NCBI GenBank assembly: GCA_964529005.1
Contig: CAZGUH010000005.1
Location: 68,228 to 132,227, forward strand
DNA: 64,000 nucleotides
DNA from: CAZGUH01 sp964529005
GTDB taxonomy: Bacteria > Actinomycetota > Acidimicrobiia > Acidimicrobiales > Ilumatobacteraceae
Direction: 5' to 3'
The position numbers and the translations under genes were made by a program. Of this stretch, positions 17,757-25,752 are shown piece after piece (within the stretch, counting starts at the first letter, position 1; every line of letters begins with the position of its first letter). The notes under the pieces are model-generated. The model saw only the letters and a list, made by a program, of their open reading frames with translations. It had not been told where the DNA came from and did not search any database.

Positions 17757-19148
17757 TCAGACGCCGCGAGCGGCGTTGTCGAACCGGGTGTAGGCGCCCA
17801 AGAACACCAGCTTGCGCATGCCGACCGGGCCGCTGCGGTGCTTGGCGACGATGACCTCTGCGGATCCCTTGTCGTTCGAGTCGCTGTTGTAGACCTCGTC
17901 GCGGTACAGGAACATCACGACGTCGGCGTCCTGCTCGAGCGAGCCGCTCTCTCGGAGGTCGGCGAGCATCGGCCGCTTGTCGGCGCGCTGCTCGAGGCCA
18001 CGGCTGAGCTGGCTCAGCGCCACGATCGGCACGTTGAGCTCGCGTGCCAGGATCTTCAGCCCTCGGCTGATCTCGCTGACCTCGAGCTGGCGGTTCTCGG
18101 CCGAGCCGCCGCCGGTCATCAGCTGGATGTAGTCGACGACGATGAGCGCCAGTCCGCCGTAGCGCTGCTTCAGGCGGCGGGCCTTGGCCCGGATCTCCAT
18201 CACCGTGACCCTCGGGTTGTCGTCGAGGAACAGCGGCACTTCGAGGCGGCCGATCGCCCGGCCGATCTTGGTCCAATCGCTCTCGCTCAGCCGGCCGGTG
18301 CGCAGCTTCTGCGAGTCGACGCGTGCCTCGCTGCTGAGCACACGCTGGGTGAGCTCGGCATGGCCCATTTCCAGGGAGAAGACGAGCACCGGCTCGCGTG
18401 TCGTCTGCGCCACGTGCGTCGCCATGCCGAGCGCGAACGCCGTCTTGCCCATCGCAGGACGTGCGCCGACGATGTTCAAGGTCGACGGCTGCAATCCGGA
18501 CAGCATCTCGTCGAGGTCGTTGTAGCCGGTTGCCGTGCCGGTGATGGTCTTGCCGTTGTCGTAGGTCTCCTGGAGCTTGTCCATCGCCAGCGGGAGCAGC
18601 TCGCCGAGCTGTTTGGTGCTGTCGGTGACCCGGTCGTCGGCGACGGCGAAGACCTTCGATTCGGCGTCGTCGATCGCCCGGGCGACGTCGTCGGGCTCGA
18701 GGTAGGCGATCTCGGCGATCTCGCTGGCGACGCCGATCAGCCGCCGCAGCATCGCCGTGTCCTGGACGATCTTGACGTAGCGGGCGGCGTTGGAGATCGC
18801 CGGCGTGGCGTTCTGGAGCGCGATCAGCGCTTCGGCGCCACCGATCTCCTCGAGCAAGCCGGCCCGGCGCAGTTCGTCGGCCACCGTGACCGCGTCGACC
18901 GGTTCACCGGTGGCTGCCAGCCCGCGAATGGCGTCGTAGATGTGCTGGTGAGCGGGCTTGTAGAAGTCGGACGAGGCGACGTTCATCTCGGCGGCGACAC
19001 CCACGGCGTCGCTCGACAGCAGCAGAGCGCCGAGCAACGACTCCTCCGCGCTGAGGTTGTGCGGCGGCACGCGGCTCTCGACCCGCCTCCCCGTGGGTGG
19101 CGCGGAGCGCCGGCCACGCGTTTCGTTGGGCACCTGTGTGATCACCAC
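17757..19148 (-). CDS. dnaB: Replicative DNA helicase DnaB
   Basis: 463-residue hexameric 5'-3' replicative helicase. The N-terminal primase-interacting domain begins RVPPHNLSAEESLLGALLLS. The RecA-like domain has Walker A GARPAMGKTAFALG (about residue 225), Walker B LALIVVDYIQLMTG, and the arginine-finger region DLRESGSLEQDADVVMFLYRD. No intein interrupts it, unlike some mycobacterial dnaB genes. GTG at 19148 follows an in-frame stop, with no ATG between. Downstream of rplI on the same strand, as in many bacteria. The loader DciA is encoded at 50783. Confidence 0.97.
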   Translation of the reverse strand: MVITQVPNETRGRRSAPPTGRRVESRVPPHNLSAEESLLGALLLSSDAVGVAAEMNVASSDFYKPAHQHIYDAIRGLAATGEPVDAVTVADELRRAGLLEEIGGAEALIALQNATPAISNAARYVKIVQDTAMLRRLIGVASEIAEIAYLEPDDVARAIDDAESKVFAVADDRVTDSTKQLGELLPLAMDKLQETYDNGKTITGTATGYNDLDEMLSGLQPSTLNIVGARPAMGKTAFALGMATHVAQTTREPVLVFSLEMGHAELTQRVLSSEARVDSQKLRTGRLSESDWTKIGRAIGRLEVPLFLDDNPRVTVMEIRAKARRLKQRYGGLALIVVDYIQLMTGGGSAENRQLEVSEISRGLKILARELNVPIVALSQLSRGLEQRADKRPMLADLRESGSLEQDADVVMFLYRDEVYNSDSNDKGSAEVIVAKHRSGPVGMRKLVFLGAYTRFDNAARGV

Positions 19149-19149
19149 C

Positions 19150-19176
19150 TCGTCCGTCTCGTCCGTCTCGTCCGTC
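19150..19176. repeat. Three tandem 9-bp repeats before dnaB
   Basis: Three exact copies of TCGTCCGTC directly upstream of the dnaB GTG. In the dnaB frame they would read as Asp-Glu-Thr repeats, but no start codon precedes them. This is a simple repeat that could vary in copy number. Confidence 0.6.
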
Positions 19177-19244
19177 TGGTCGTTCGCTGCACCCTCGCGG
19201 AGTTCGCCTGGGGATCGCTAGTAGGACGACCCTGTTGATCTTCC

Positions 19245-19320
19245 TGTGGACAACACAGCCCCGCTGTGGACAGCGGGGCTGTGCATAACCCTGTGGAACA
19301 GGGCCTAGGACTGTGGAGTT
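19245..19320. promoter_or_regulatory. DnaA-box-like cluster upstream of dnaB
   Basis: Four TGTGGA-containing 9-mers: TGTGGACAA (19245, exact complement of the actinobacterial DnaA box TTGTCCACA), TGTGGACAG (19265), TGTGGAACA (19292) and TGTGGAGTT (19312). All have the same orientation and are spaced 20, 27 and 20 bp. They lie between rplI and dnaB, about 100 to 170 bp before the dnaB start. Confidence 0.5.
19254..19283. terminator. 13-bp perfect hairpin between rplI and dnaB
   Basis: The arms CACAGCCCCGCTG (19254-19266) and CAGCGGGGCTGTG (19271-19283) pair fully around loop TGGA. A second, smaller inverted repeat CCCTGT/ACAGGG follows (19289-19303). Placed after rplI on the transcribed minus strand, it may terminate or attenuate read-through into dnaB. 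It embeds a DnaA-box-like 9-mer. Confidence 0.5.
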
Positions 19321-19382
19321 CAACCGAAACGTTGCTCTCCGTTCACCACACGGACATCCTGCGTGGCGAAACCTGGGGAAAG

Positions 19383-19832
19383 TCAGCGAGCGACGATCTC
19401 GATGGTGATCGGGAACGCGACGTCGCTGTGGAGGCGGGCCGTGGCGGTGTGCTCGCCGAGCACCTTGGCAGGCTCCATGTGCAGGTTCTTCTTGTCGATG
19501 ACGATCGAGGTCTGCTTCTCGATGGCCTCGGCGACCTCGGCGGGGCCGACCGATCCGTAGAGCCGGCCCTCCGCGCCCGCCTTGGCCGCGATGGTGATCA
19601 CCTTCGCCACGAGCGAGGTGGCCACCGTCTGCGCCGCTTCCCGGTCGCTGGCGTCACGCAGGTCGCGCGAGCGGCGCATCGCATTGGCCTGCTCCACTGC
19701 TCCCGGGGTCGCCACGAACGCCAAACCCTTCGGGAGCAGGTAGTTGCGGGCGTGCCCGTCGCTGACGTCGACGATGTCGCCACGCTTGCCGACGCCGTTG
19801 AGATCCTGGCGAAGGATGACCTTGACGCTCAT
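19383..19832 (-). CDS. rplI: 50S ribosomal protein L9
   Basis: 149 residues with the classic L9 start MSVKVILRQDLNGVGKRGDIVDVSDGHARNYLLPKGLA (N-terminal RNA-binding domain with its Gly-rich loop), then the long central helix and the C-terminal domain (EGRLYGSVGPAEVAEAI). ATG at 19832 overlaps the rpsR stop (ATGA). Part of the rpsF-ssb-rpsR-rplI operon. Confidence 0.97.
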   Translation of the reverse strand: MSVKVILRQDLNGVGKRGDIVDVSDGHARNYLLPKGLAFVATPGAVEQANAMRRSRDLRDASDREAAQTVATSLVAKVITIAAKAGAEGRLYGSVGPAEVAEAIEKQTSIVIDKKNLHMEPAKVLGEHTATARLHSDVAFPITIEIVAR

Positions 19833-20236
19833 TCCTCGCCTCCCTGACCCTCGACCTCGACCTCAGGCGCGCTCTGGTTGGCGGCCTCGTCGGTGACGGG
19901 CGGCCGCTCGTTGCCGGGGCGGCCACGACGCTCGCCATCGCCGTCGCGCGGCGGGCGGCCGGCACGCTGGGTGGAGACGCGCTTGGTGTAGGGCAGCAGA
20001 GCCATCTCGCGTGCGTTCTTGATGGCGTTGGCCACCTCGCGCTGCTGCTGGACGTTGTTCCCGGTGACCCGGCGGTTGCGGATCTTGCTGCGGTCGCTGA
20101 CGAACCGCTGGAGGAGGTTGACGTCCTTGTAGTCGACGTACTCGACCTTCTCGGTGACGAGCACGCTGGTCTTCTTCTTGAACTTCTTCGGGTTCGCCTC
20201 TTTGGGAGTGCGAGCGCGGTTCTTCTTGCTGGTCAT
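19829..20236 (-). CDS. rpsR: 30S ribosomal protein S18 with long C-terminal tail
   Basis: Binds 16S rRNA together with S6. The core is typical S18: VEYVDYKDVNLLQRFVSDR, then KIRNRRVTGNNVQQQREV and AIKNAREMALLPYT. No zinc-binding cysteines are present (C-minus form). At 135 residues it is about 50 longer than usual: after LLPYTKRVSTQR comes a tail that is first Arg/Gly-rich (RPPRDGDGERRGRPGNE), then acidic (EVEVEGQGGEE). ATG at 20236 is the only sensible start. It sits between ssb and rplI. Confidence 0.96.
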   Translation of the reverse strand: MTSKKNRARTPKEANPKKFKKKTSVLVTEKVEYVDYKDVNLLQRFVSDRSKIRNRRVTGNNVQQQREVANAIKNAREMALLPYTKRVSTQRAGRPPRDGDGERRGRPGNERPPVTDEAANQSAPEVEVEGQGGEE

Positions 20237-20252
20237 CGCGGTGCTTTCTCGA

Positions 20253-20687
20253 TCAGAACGGTTCTTCGTCGCCGTACACAGGGTCGGGAGCGCGGCCACC
20301 ACCGCTGGGGGCGCCGCCGCCATCGCCCGACGAGCGGGTGGTCCGCTCGATCTGGGCCGTGGCCCACCGCAGGCTCGGGCCGATCTCGTCGGCCACGACC
20401 TCGACGACGCTGCGCTTCTCGCCCTCGCGGGTCTCGTATTCGCGCTGCTCGAGGCGGCCGAACACGATGCAGCGCGAGCCCTTGTTGAGCGACGCGGCGG
20501 CGTTCTCGCCGAGCTGCCCCCACGCCGTGACGTTGAAGAACGACGTCTTCTCCTGCCATTCACCGTTCGCCTGGTAACGACGGTTGACGGCGAGGCCGAA
20601 GCTGGTGACGCCCTGCCCACCGTTGGTGTAGCGGAGCTCGGGATCGCGAGTGAGGTTGCCGACGAGGGTGACGGTGCTGTCTGCCAT
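20253..20687 (-). CDS. ssb: Single-stranded DNA-binding protein
   Basis: 144 residues. The OB fold begins MADSTVTLVGNLTRDPELRYTNGG, with the conserved SFFNVTAWGQLGENAAASLNKGSRCIVFGRLEQREYE. A Gly-rich linker follows, and the C-terminus ends in the acidic tip DEEPF that recruits replication and repair partners. ATG at 20687 has an AGGAG-type site upstream. Embedded between rpsF and rpsR as in most bacteria. Confidence 0.96.
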   Translation of the reverse strand: MADSTVTLVGNLTRDPELRYTNGGQGVTSFGLAVNRRYQANGEWQEKTSFFNVTAWGQLGENAAASLNKGSRCIVFGRLEQREYETREGEKRSVVEVVADEIGPSLRWATAQIERTTRSSGDGGGAPSGGGRAPDPVYGDEEPF

Positions 20688-20715
20688 GGTGCTAGCTCCT
20701 TGATGGAGGCGCGGC

Positions 20716-21045
20716 TCAGGCCGCGGCGCCCGCCAGGCCGCGGCGTGCCGCCTCGGCGTCGGGCAGGCGAACGAGCTTGTGGCGGACGACTTCGTCCGCG
20801 ATGCGGAACGACCGCTCGACCTCGTCCAGCGCACCGCCGGGAGCGGTGATGTTGAACACGACGTAGTAGCCGTACTGCTTCTTGTTGATGGGATACGCGA
20901 ACTGGCGCTTCCCCCACCAGTCGGGCTTGCCGTGGACGGCGCCGCCGACCTTCTTGACGGACTCGGTCATCGAGCCGATCCAGCCCTGGGCGACGGGCTC
21001 GTCGAGGTCACCGTCGAGGATGACCATCAGTTCATAGGCACGCAT
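20716..21045 (-). CDS. rpsF: 30S ribosomal protein S6
   Basis: 109 residues. Starts MRAYELMVILDGDLDE and contains GGAVHGKPDWWGKRQFAYPI, KKQYGYYVVFNI and the C-terminal LVRLPDAEAA. First gene of rpsF-ssb-rpsR-rplI. A GGGAGG ribosome site lies 11 nt upstream of the ATG, slightly long spacing. A possible -10 (TACACT on the minus strand, 21122-21127) is about 80 bp upstream. Confidence 0.95.
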   Translation of the reverse strand: MRAYELMVILDGDLDEPVAQGWIGSMTESVKKVGGAVHGKPDWWGKRQFAYPINKKQYGYYVVFNITAPGGALDEVERSFRIADEVVRHKLVRLPDAEAARRGLAGAAA

Positions 21046-21185
21046 CGATGCGTGAACCTCCCTTCGGACCCGAGCAGCGCCCGGGGCCCCACGTTGGAGC
21101 AGGGTTGATATGGACCGGGCGAGTGTAGCGGGCACTGCACGGTTCGAAGCCTGGCGCGGGGGTGTTGCACGGTTGACGGACGCGC

Positions 21186-22895
21186 TCAGCCGGCGACGTC
21201 GAGGCTGGTGCGGAACGACACGAGGTCGAACTCGCCGAAGCGCGCCACCACCTCCAGGTCCCAGGCGCCTCCGAACGGGATCGAGGCCTCCAGCGCCTGG
21301 TAGTGGCCGGCGCCGCTCTCGAACACGGGGATATCGATCGGCGCGACGCCGCGGGCAGGGTTGGCGATGCGCAGCGCGACGTCACGCGGCCGGTCGAGCG
21401 CGCCGAGCGGGCTGGAGAGGTACAGATGGACCTGGTTGAGCCCCGCCGTCGCCGGATCGACGGTGACCGTGAGCAGGTAGTCCGCCTGGACGAGGTTGGC
21501 CGAGAACGGCCCGTTGGCCGCCGTCGCCGTGGGGTTCGCCCCCATCAGCGCACTGGTCAGCGAGATGATCGCCGCGGCGAGCACCACCTCCAGGCCGATC
21601 GCGCGCCGCAGGACCGGCCGGTCGACCTCGCGGTCGCGCGACACGTCGGGCGCCACCGCCGCGCCGACGGCATGCGCCGGCGCTGATCGACGGCGCCCGC
21701 CGGCCCGGACCAACGAGCCATGGATCGCGTACCGACTGACGGCAGCGACGGCGAGGACGGCGACGACCGCGGCCGTCTTACCGATCAGCAACCGGCCGTA
21801 GGTGGTATCGGTCAGCTCGTCGATGCCACCGACTTGACGCACCATCTGCACGACCCCGCTCACCACGACAACCGTCGCTGCGGCCATCGCAAGGCGCGAG
21901 AAGCGCCGGACGTGATCGGCCGTCGCGACCCCGAAGCCGATCAGCAACGCCGCCAGACCACCGATCCACAGGGCCATGGCGACGACGTGCACCACGGTCG
22001 CGCCGATTCCGACCAGTTCCCACCGTCCTGTCGCGCCGTGGCCGCCGAACGCGGAGGTGACGCCAATCCCCGCCGCAGCGGCCACGACCGCGAGTTGCCC
22101 CGCCGCCCCCCGTGCGCGGCTGGCGCCGTGCGCGGCCACAGGCGCGAGCCCCAGACCCGCGGGGAGCAGGATCGCCGCCCGCGCCACCCAGGCGATGCCC
22201 AGCCGCGTGTCGAGGACCGCTCGCCAGGCGTCGCCGTCGACGAGCGCCTCGAACCCGTCGCCGGACGCGTACCCCGCTTCCATCCCGACGCTGACGGCCC
22301 CGGCGATCGCGCCCACCACGCCGGCCACCCGGACCGCGGCGCCGAGGCGTCGCGTTGGCGGCGCCGCGCCGACGAGCGCGCCCAGCACTGCGCCGATGAC
22401 CATCGCCATGGCCGCGACCACGACGCCGCGCGTGAACCCCAGTGCGATCTGCGCGCCTCGATCCGTGGTGTCGCGATTGACGACCGAGTCGAGCACCCCC
22501 GGAGTCAGATCGGAGACATCGCCGATCTGGAACGTGAAGGCGCCGTGTGCCGGGTGCGAATCGGCCGACACCACCTGCCAGTCGACCACGTACGAACCCG
22601 GCCCGAGCGCGGGCGCCTCGGCGACGACCTCCCGTGCGGCCGGCTGCCGCGCCCGCTCGATGCTCACCTCCACGCCGTCGCCGTCGAAGAGCCGGATGCC
22701 GCCGAGGCCGATGGACACCGGTTCGTCGAACGTCAACCGGATCTCCCCCGGAGACGACGTCAGCACGGCTCCAGCAGCCGGCTCGCTCGCCTCTAGGGAC
22801 GCATGCGCGGACGCGGGCCGCGCGGCGAACCCCAGCACCACCGCCGCGGCGGCGAGCCAGGCGGCCATCCAGACGGCGACACGTCGCCGCGTCAC
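21186..22895 (-). CDS. CopC-CopD fusion, copper resistance/uptake protein
   Basis: 569-residue fusion. A signal peptide ends at ASA-H31. The periplasmic CopC domain follows, with the N-terminal copper-binding His (HASLEASEPAAGAVL), DEPV and the second ligand region VVSADSHPAHGAFTFQIGD. A multi-helix CopD membrane domain comes next (for example RGVVVAAMAMVIGAVLGALVG and VVHVVAMALWIGGLAALLIG), and a C-terminal extracellular domain completes it. Such YcnJ-type proteins move or sequester copper across the membrane. GTG at 22895 overlaps the stop of the upstream anti-sigma gene (GTGA), placing copper handling under the same operon. Confidence 0.88.
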   Translation of the reverse strand: MTRRRVAVWMAAWLAAAAVVLGFAARPASAHASLEASEPAAGAVLTSSPGEIRLTFDEPVSIGLGGIRLFDGDGVEVSIERARQPAAREVVAEAPALGPGSYVVDWQVVSADSHPAHGAFTFQIGDVSDLTPGVLDSVVNRDTTDRGAQIALGFTRGVVVAAMAMVIGAVLGALVGAAPPTRRLGAAVRVAGVVGAIAGAVSVGMEAGYASGDGFEALVDGDAWRAVLDTRLGIAWVARAAILLPAGLGLAPVAAHGASRARGAAGQLAVVAAAAGIGVTSAFGGHGATGRWELVGIGATVVHVVAMALWIGGLAALLIGFGVATADHVRRFSRLAMAAATVVVVSGVVQMVRQVGGIDELTDTTYGRLLIGKTAAVVAVLAVAAVSRYAIHGSLVRAGGRRRSAPAHAVGAAVAPDVSRDREVDRPVLRRAIGLEVVLAAAIISLTSALMGANPTATAANGPFSANLVQADYLLTVTVDPATAGLNQVHLYLSSPLGALDRPRDVALRIANPARGVAPIDIPVFESGAGHYQALEASIPFGGAWDLEVVARFGEFDLVSFRTSLDVAG

Positions 22896-23536
22896 GCGGC
22901 ACGCTCCCACGACGCGGCGCTTCGTCCATCGGCGTCGGCCAGCCGTCGGCGACGCCGGAACGTCGGCGCGCCCGGTGAACCTGCCAGCAACCAGACGAGG
23001 ACGAACCCGACCAACTCGACGACGTGTGTGGACTCTCCGAGCAGCGGGGTCACGTTGCGCGTGGCGTCGATCGCCGCGGTCGCGACCATGATCGCCGCGA
23101 GGGCGGCGACGATCGGCAACACGCCGTACGCGCGCTGCGGACGCCAGGCCGTGTACAGCAGACCGAGGGCCAGAGCAGCCGACATCGCGCCGATGTGGCG
23201 GGCCTCGTGTGCCGTCGTGCCGGTCTCGTCCGCCAGGACCAGAGCTGGCAGAGCCAGCGTCAGCTGTGTCAACGCCACCGCGACGAGCGCCCACCGGATC
23301 CACTCGCCCCGCCCCAGCCGGGGAGGGTGGACCCGCGCCAGGATTGCGTCGGTGAGGTCGGGCACCGACTCCGCCGGGCGCACTCGCACCGACCGTTGGA
23401 CCTGGTCAGCGGCAGCGGCGAACGCTGCGCAGCGCGAGCACTCGGCGAGGTGCGCGTCGAGCGACCGCGTCGCCATCGCGCTCAGTTCGCCGTCGAGCAA
23501 CGCCGAGTAGGCGTCGCGCGCGGCGTCACACTCCAC
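22892..23536 (-). CDS. Zinc-finger anti-sigma factor, membrane protein
   Basis: 214 residues. The N-terminal anti-sigma zinc finger has the HxxxCxxC motif (LDAHLAECSRCAAF, about residues 29-42), which binds ECF sigma factors. Several membrane helices follow (WALVAVALTQLTLALPALVL; GVLPIVAALAAIMVATAA; VVELVGFVLVWLLAGS). It is divergent from the sigma gene at 23609 and translationally coupled to CopC-CopD downstream. It probably holds the sigma factor at the membrane and releases it on an envelope signal, perhaps copper. Confidence 0.8.
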   Translation of the reverse strand: MECDAARDAYSALLDGELSAMATRSLDAHLAECSRCAAFAAAADQVQRSVRVRPAESVPDLTDAILARVHPPRLGRGEWIRWALVAVALTQLTLALPALVLADETGTTAHEARHIGAMSAALALGLLYTAWRPQRAYGVLPIVAALAAIMVATAAIDATRNVTPLLGESTHVVELVGFVLVWLLAGSPGAPTFRRRRRLADADGRSAASWERAA

Positions 23537-23608
23537 GGTCGAACTCCACGATCAGAGAGTCGCACATCGCCGCCGTTCGGTTCCCGACGCGTGCCAGACT
23601 CGTGCCCC

Positions 23609-24154
23609 GTGGATGAGTTGACCCGCCTGGCTCGCGCCGCCCAGTCGGGAGATCGCGCTGCGCTGGCCGACTTCGTCCGCCACTCCCAGGGCGACGTCTG
23701 GCGCTTCTGTGCCCATCTCAACGGCGTCGATCACGCCGACGATCTGACGCAGGACACCTTCGCTCGGGCGATCGGCTCGATGCGGCGCTACCGGGGCGAG
23801 GTCGACGCCAAGAGCTGGCTGCTCTCGATCGCTCGTCGGGCGTGCGCAGACCAGGTCCGGGCGGCGGTGCGCCGGCGGAGCCTGCTCGATCGGCTCGCCT
23901 CCCGGACGGCGCGCGACGGGAACGTCACCCCGGCGGATCACGCGACCGACATCTGGCACAACGTCGCCGCGCTCCAGCGTGACCGGCGTGAGGCCTTCGT
24001 GCTGACGCAGGTCCTCGGCCTCGGGTACCAGGAGGCCGCGGCGATCTGCGGGTGTCCCGTGGGAACGATCCGCAGTCGCGTCGCCCGAGCCCGCGCCGAT
24101 CTGGTGGCGATGCTCAGCGAGCCGCAGGCTCGCGGGACGGCCTCGTCGGCCTGA
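23609..24154 (+). CDS. ECF RNA polymerase sigma factor
   Basis: 181-residue group 4 sigma factor. Region 2 includes DDLTQDTFARAIGSMRRYRG and SWLLSIARRACADQVR (-10 recognition); region 4 includes EAFVLTQVLGLGYQEAAAICGCPVGTIRSRVARARADL (-35 recognition). GTG 23609 gives the usual VDELTRLARAAQSGD start; GTG 23591 is also possible. It is divergent from its likely anti-sigma, 72 bp apart. It resembles mycobacterial SigC in setting, since SigC is linked to copper genes, but that is inference. The 3' end overlaps the convergent gene by 41 nt. Confidence 0.85.
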   Translation: MDELTRLARAAQSGDRAALADFVRHSQGDVWRFCAHLNGVDHADDLTQDTFARAIGSMRRYRGEVDAKSWLLSIARRACADQVRAAVRRRSLLDRLASRTARDGNVTPADHATDIWHNVAALQRDRREAFVLTQVLGLGYQEAAAICGCPVGTIRSRVARARADLVAMLSEPQARGTASSA

Positions 24155-25100
24155 ACGACTCCACCAGGCCGGCGATCACCGCCGCGCCGCTGGCGGCGAG
24201 GCACACAGCGAGGCCGACGCGCATCACGCTGGCGTCGACCCGACCGGCCAGCACGGGATGGTCGAAGACCGTGAGCCTGGTCAGCCCCAATGCCATGACC
24301 ACCGCCCCGGCGAGGGCCAGGGCGTCGGGGCGGCGCACCCGCACGACGGCGACGGCCATCACCGCCAGCCCCGCCGCGATGAGGGCGCGCGGCAGCGTCG
24401 GGACATCGGCGAGAGCGAATCCGCCGACCCCCGCGAGCAGCACGAGACCGCCGGCCGCAGCGGTGCGGCGGCGCGACAGCACGACCCCGACGGCCGCCGC
24501 GGCAGCGACGGCGGCAGCCCACCATGCGGTGCGCGCCGGCGGTGGGACCCAGGTGACACGCACCGTCACCGCGACGCGCGCGCCGTCGACCAGCAACTGC
24601 ACCTCGTCGGTCTTGGCGACGTGCTCGCGGCCGGGCTCGTCCTGCGCTTGCTGCGGTGGGATCGAGGCCATCCAGTGGGCGCGATGGTCGTGCCAGCGGG
24701 CGACGTCACCGTCGGCGACCTTGTTCCACTCCGCGGGAGCCGAGGCGTCCGCGCTCGACGGCGGCGTCGTGGTGGCGAACCGGTCGCGGTTCAGGTACAC
24801 CGCCGGCGAGCGGACGTTCTCGAAGACCCCGTCGCTGTCGAGGCGCAAATACGGCTCGCCTTCGTAGCCGAGCACGACGACCTCGGACGCGCCGTCGCGG
24901 CGCAGCTCGAGCCGGTCGCCGAGCTCGATCACGTCCAGGTCGATGCCGTCGGCAGGGCCGCTGATCGCAACGATCTCGATGCGGTAGTCGCTGGCGGCGC
25001 CGCCATGGCCGCCGTCGGCACGGGCAGGCGCTGGGGCTCCGAGGACGATGCCGGTCGCCAGCACCGCGGCCGCGGCAGCGAGGAGAGGTCGACCGGGCAC
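24114..25100 (-). CDS. Exported multi-helix membrane protein, unknown function
   Basis: 328 residues. Signal peptide (LLAAAAAVLATGIVLGAPAPARA), an extracellular beta-rich domain (YRIEIVAISGPADGI; GYEGEPYLRLDSDGVFENVRSPAVYLN) with the His-rich motif RWHDHRAHWM, then about five membrane helices. Proteins of this shape are often found beside CopC/CopD genes in actinobacteria, so a role in copper or cytochrome handling is plausible but unproven. The start is GTG 25100. Located next to the sigma factor, convergent with it. Confidence 0.6.
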   Translation of the reverse strand: MPGRPLLAAAAAVLATGIVLGAPAPARADGGHGGAASDYRIEIVAISGPADGIDLDVIELGDRLELRRDGASEVVVLGYEGEPYLRLDSDGVFENVRSPAVYLNRDRFATTTPPSSADASAPAEWNKVADGDVARWHDHRAHWMASIPPQQAQDEPGREHVAKTDEVQLLVDGARVAVTVRVTWVPPPARTAWWAAAVAAAAAVGVVLSRRRTAAAGGLVLLAGVGGFALADVPTLPRALIAAGLAVMAVAVVRVRRPDALALAGAVVMALGLTRLTVFDHPVLAGRVDASVMRVGLAVCLAASGAAVIAGLVESFRPTRPSREPAAR

Positions 25101-25176
25101 GCCGTCGCAGCGTACCGATCGCCCCAGCGAAGCAGCCGGCGCGCCGGCGGCCGGGCAGACGTGGCACAGTGTGCCC

Positions 25177-25749
25177 GTGGATCTGCGCACGTGGGTCGCC
25201 GACGACCACGCATCGCTGGAGCGACGGTTCACCTCGTCGATCGCTGCGATCGTCCCGACGGAACGCTGGACCGAGCATGCCGACAGCGGCGGCTCGACGA
25301 TCGCCTGGCTGATCTTCCACACCGCCTACCACCAGGATTTGGCGCTCAACACCGCGATCCGCAAGCACCCCCCGATCGTGCTCGAGTGGCGCGCCCGTCT
25401 CGGACTCGATGGCTTTGCGCCGTGGGAGGGGCTGACGGAGTCCGAGAACGCGACCCTGGTCGACTGCATCGACGTCATCGCGCTCGACGGGTACGCACGT
25501 GCCGTGCATGCCGCGACCGCGGCGTGGATCGACACGATGAGCGTCCTCGCGCTCGACTCGGTGCCGGAGAGCAGCGAGCGCCTCGCGAGGCTCGCTGGGG
25601 TCGGACGCGACGACGTCCCGTGGCTGCACGCGATGTGGGACGGCAAGCCGGTGTCGTGGCTCGTGCAGTGGGAATGCATCGGCCATGGCCACACTCACCT
25701 CGGCGAGATGGTCAGCGTGCGCAACCGCTTGGGGCTGAGCCCGTTCTGA
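25177..25749 (+). CDS. DinB-superfamily (DUF664-like) protein
   Basis: 190-residue four-helix-bundle DinB-like protein. Three histidines suit the metal site: FHTAYHQD near residue 48 and HGHTHLGEM near the C-terminus. In actinobacteria this fold includes mycothiol-dependent maleylpyruvate isomerase and other thiol transferases; no specific reaction can be assigned. GTG at 25177 is preferred; GTG 25171 is alternative. Convergent with the DUF192 gene, 3 bp between stops. Confidence 0.75.
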   Translation: MDLRTWVADDHASLERRFTSSIAAIVPTERWTEHADSGGSTIAWLIFHTAYHQDLALNTAIRKHPPIVLEWRARLGLDGFAPWEGLTESENATLVDCIDVIALDGYARAVHAATAAWIDTMSVLALDSVPESSERLARLAGVGRDDVPWLHAMWDGKPVSWLVQWECIGHGHTHLGEMVSVRNRLGLSPF

Positions 25750-25752
25750 CGG

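Noticed and set aside
17757..19148. Intein in dnaB or gyrA
   Set aside because: Both proteins run through their Walker and catalytic motifs without insertion; lengths are normal.
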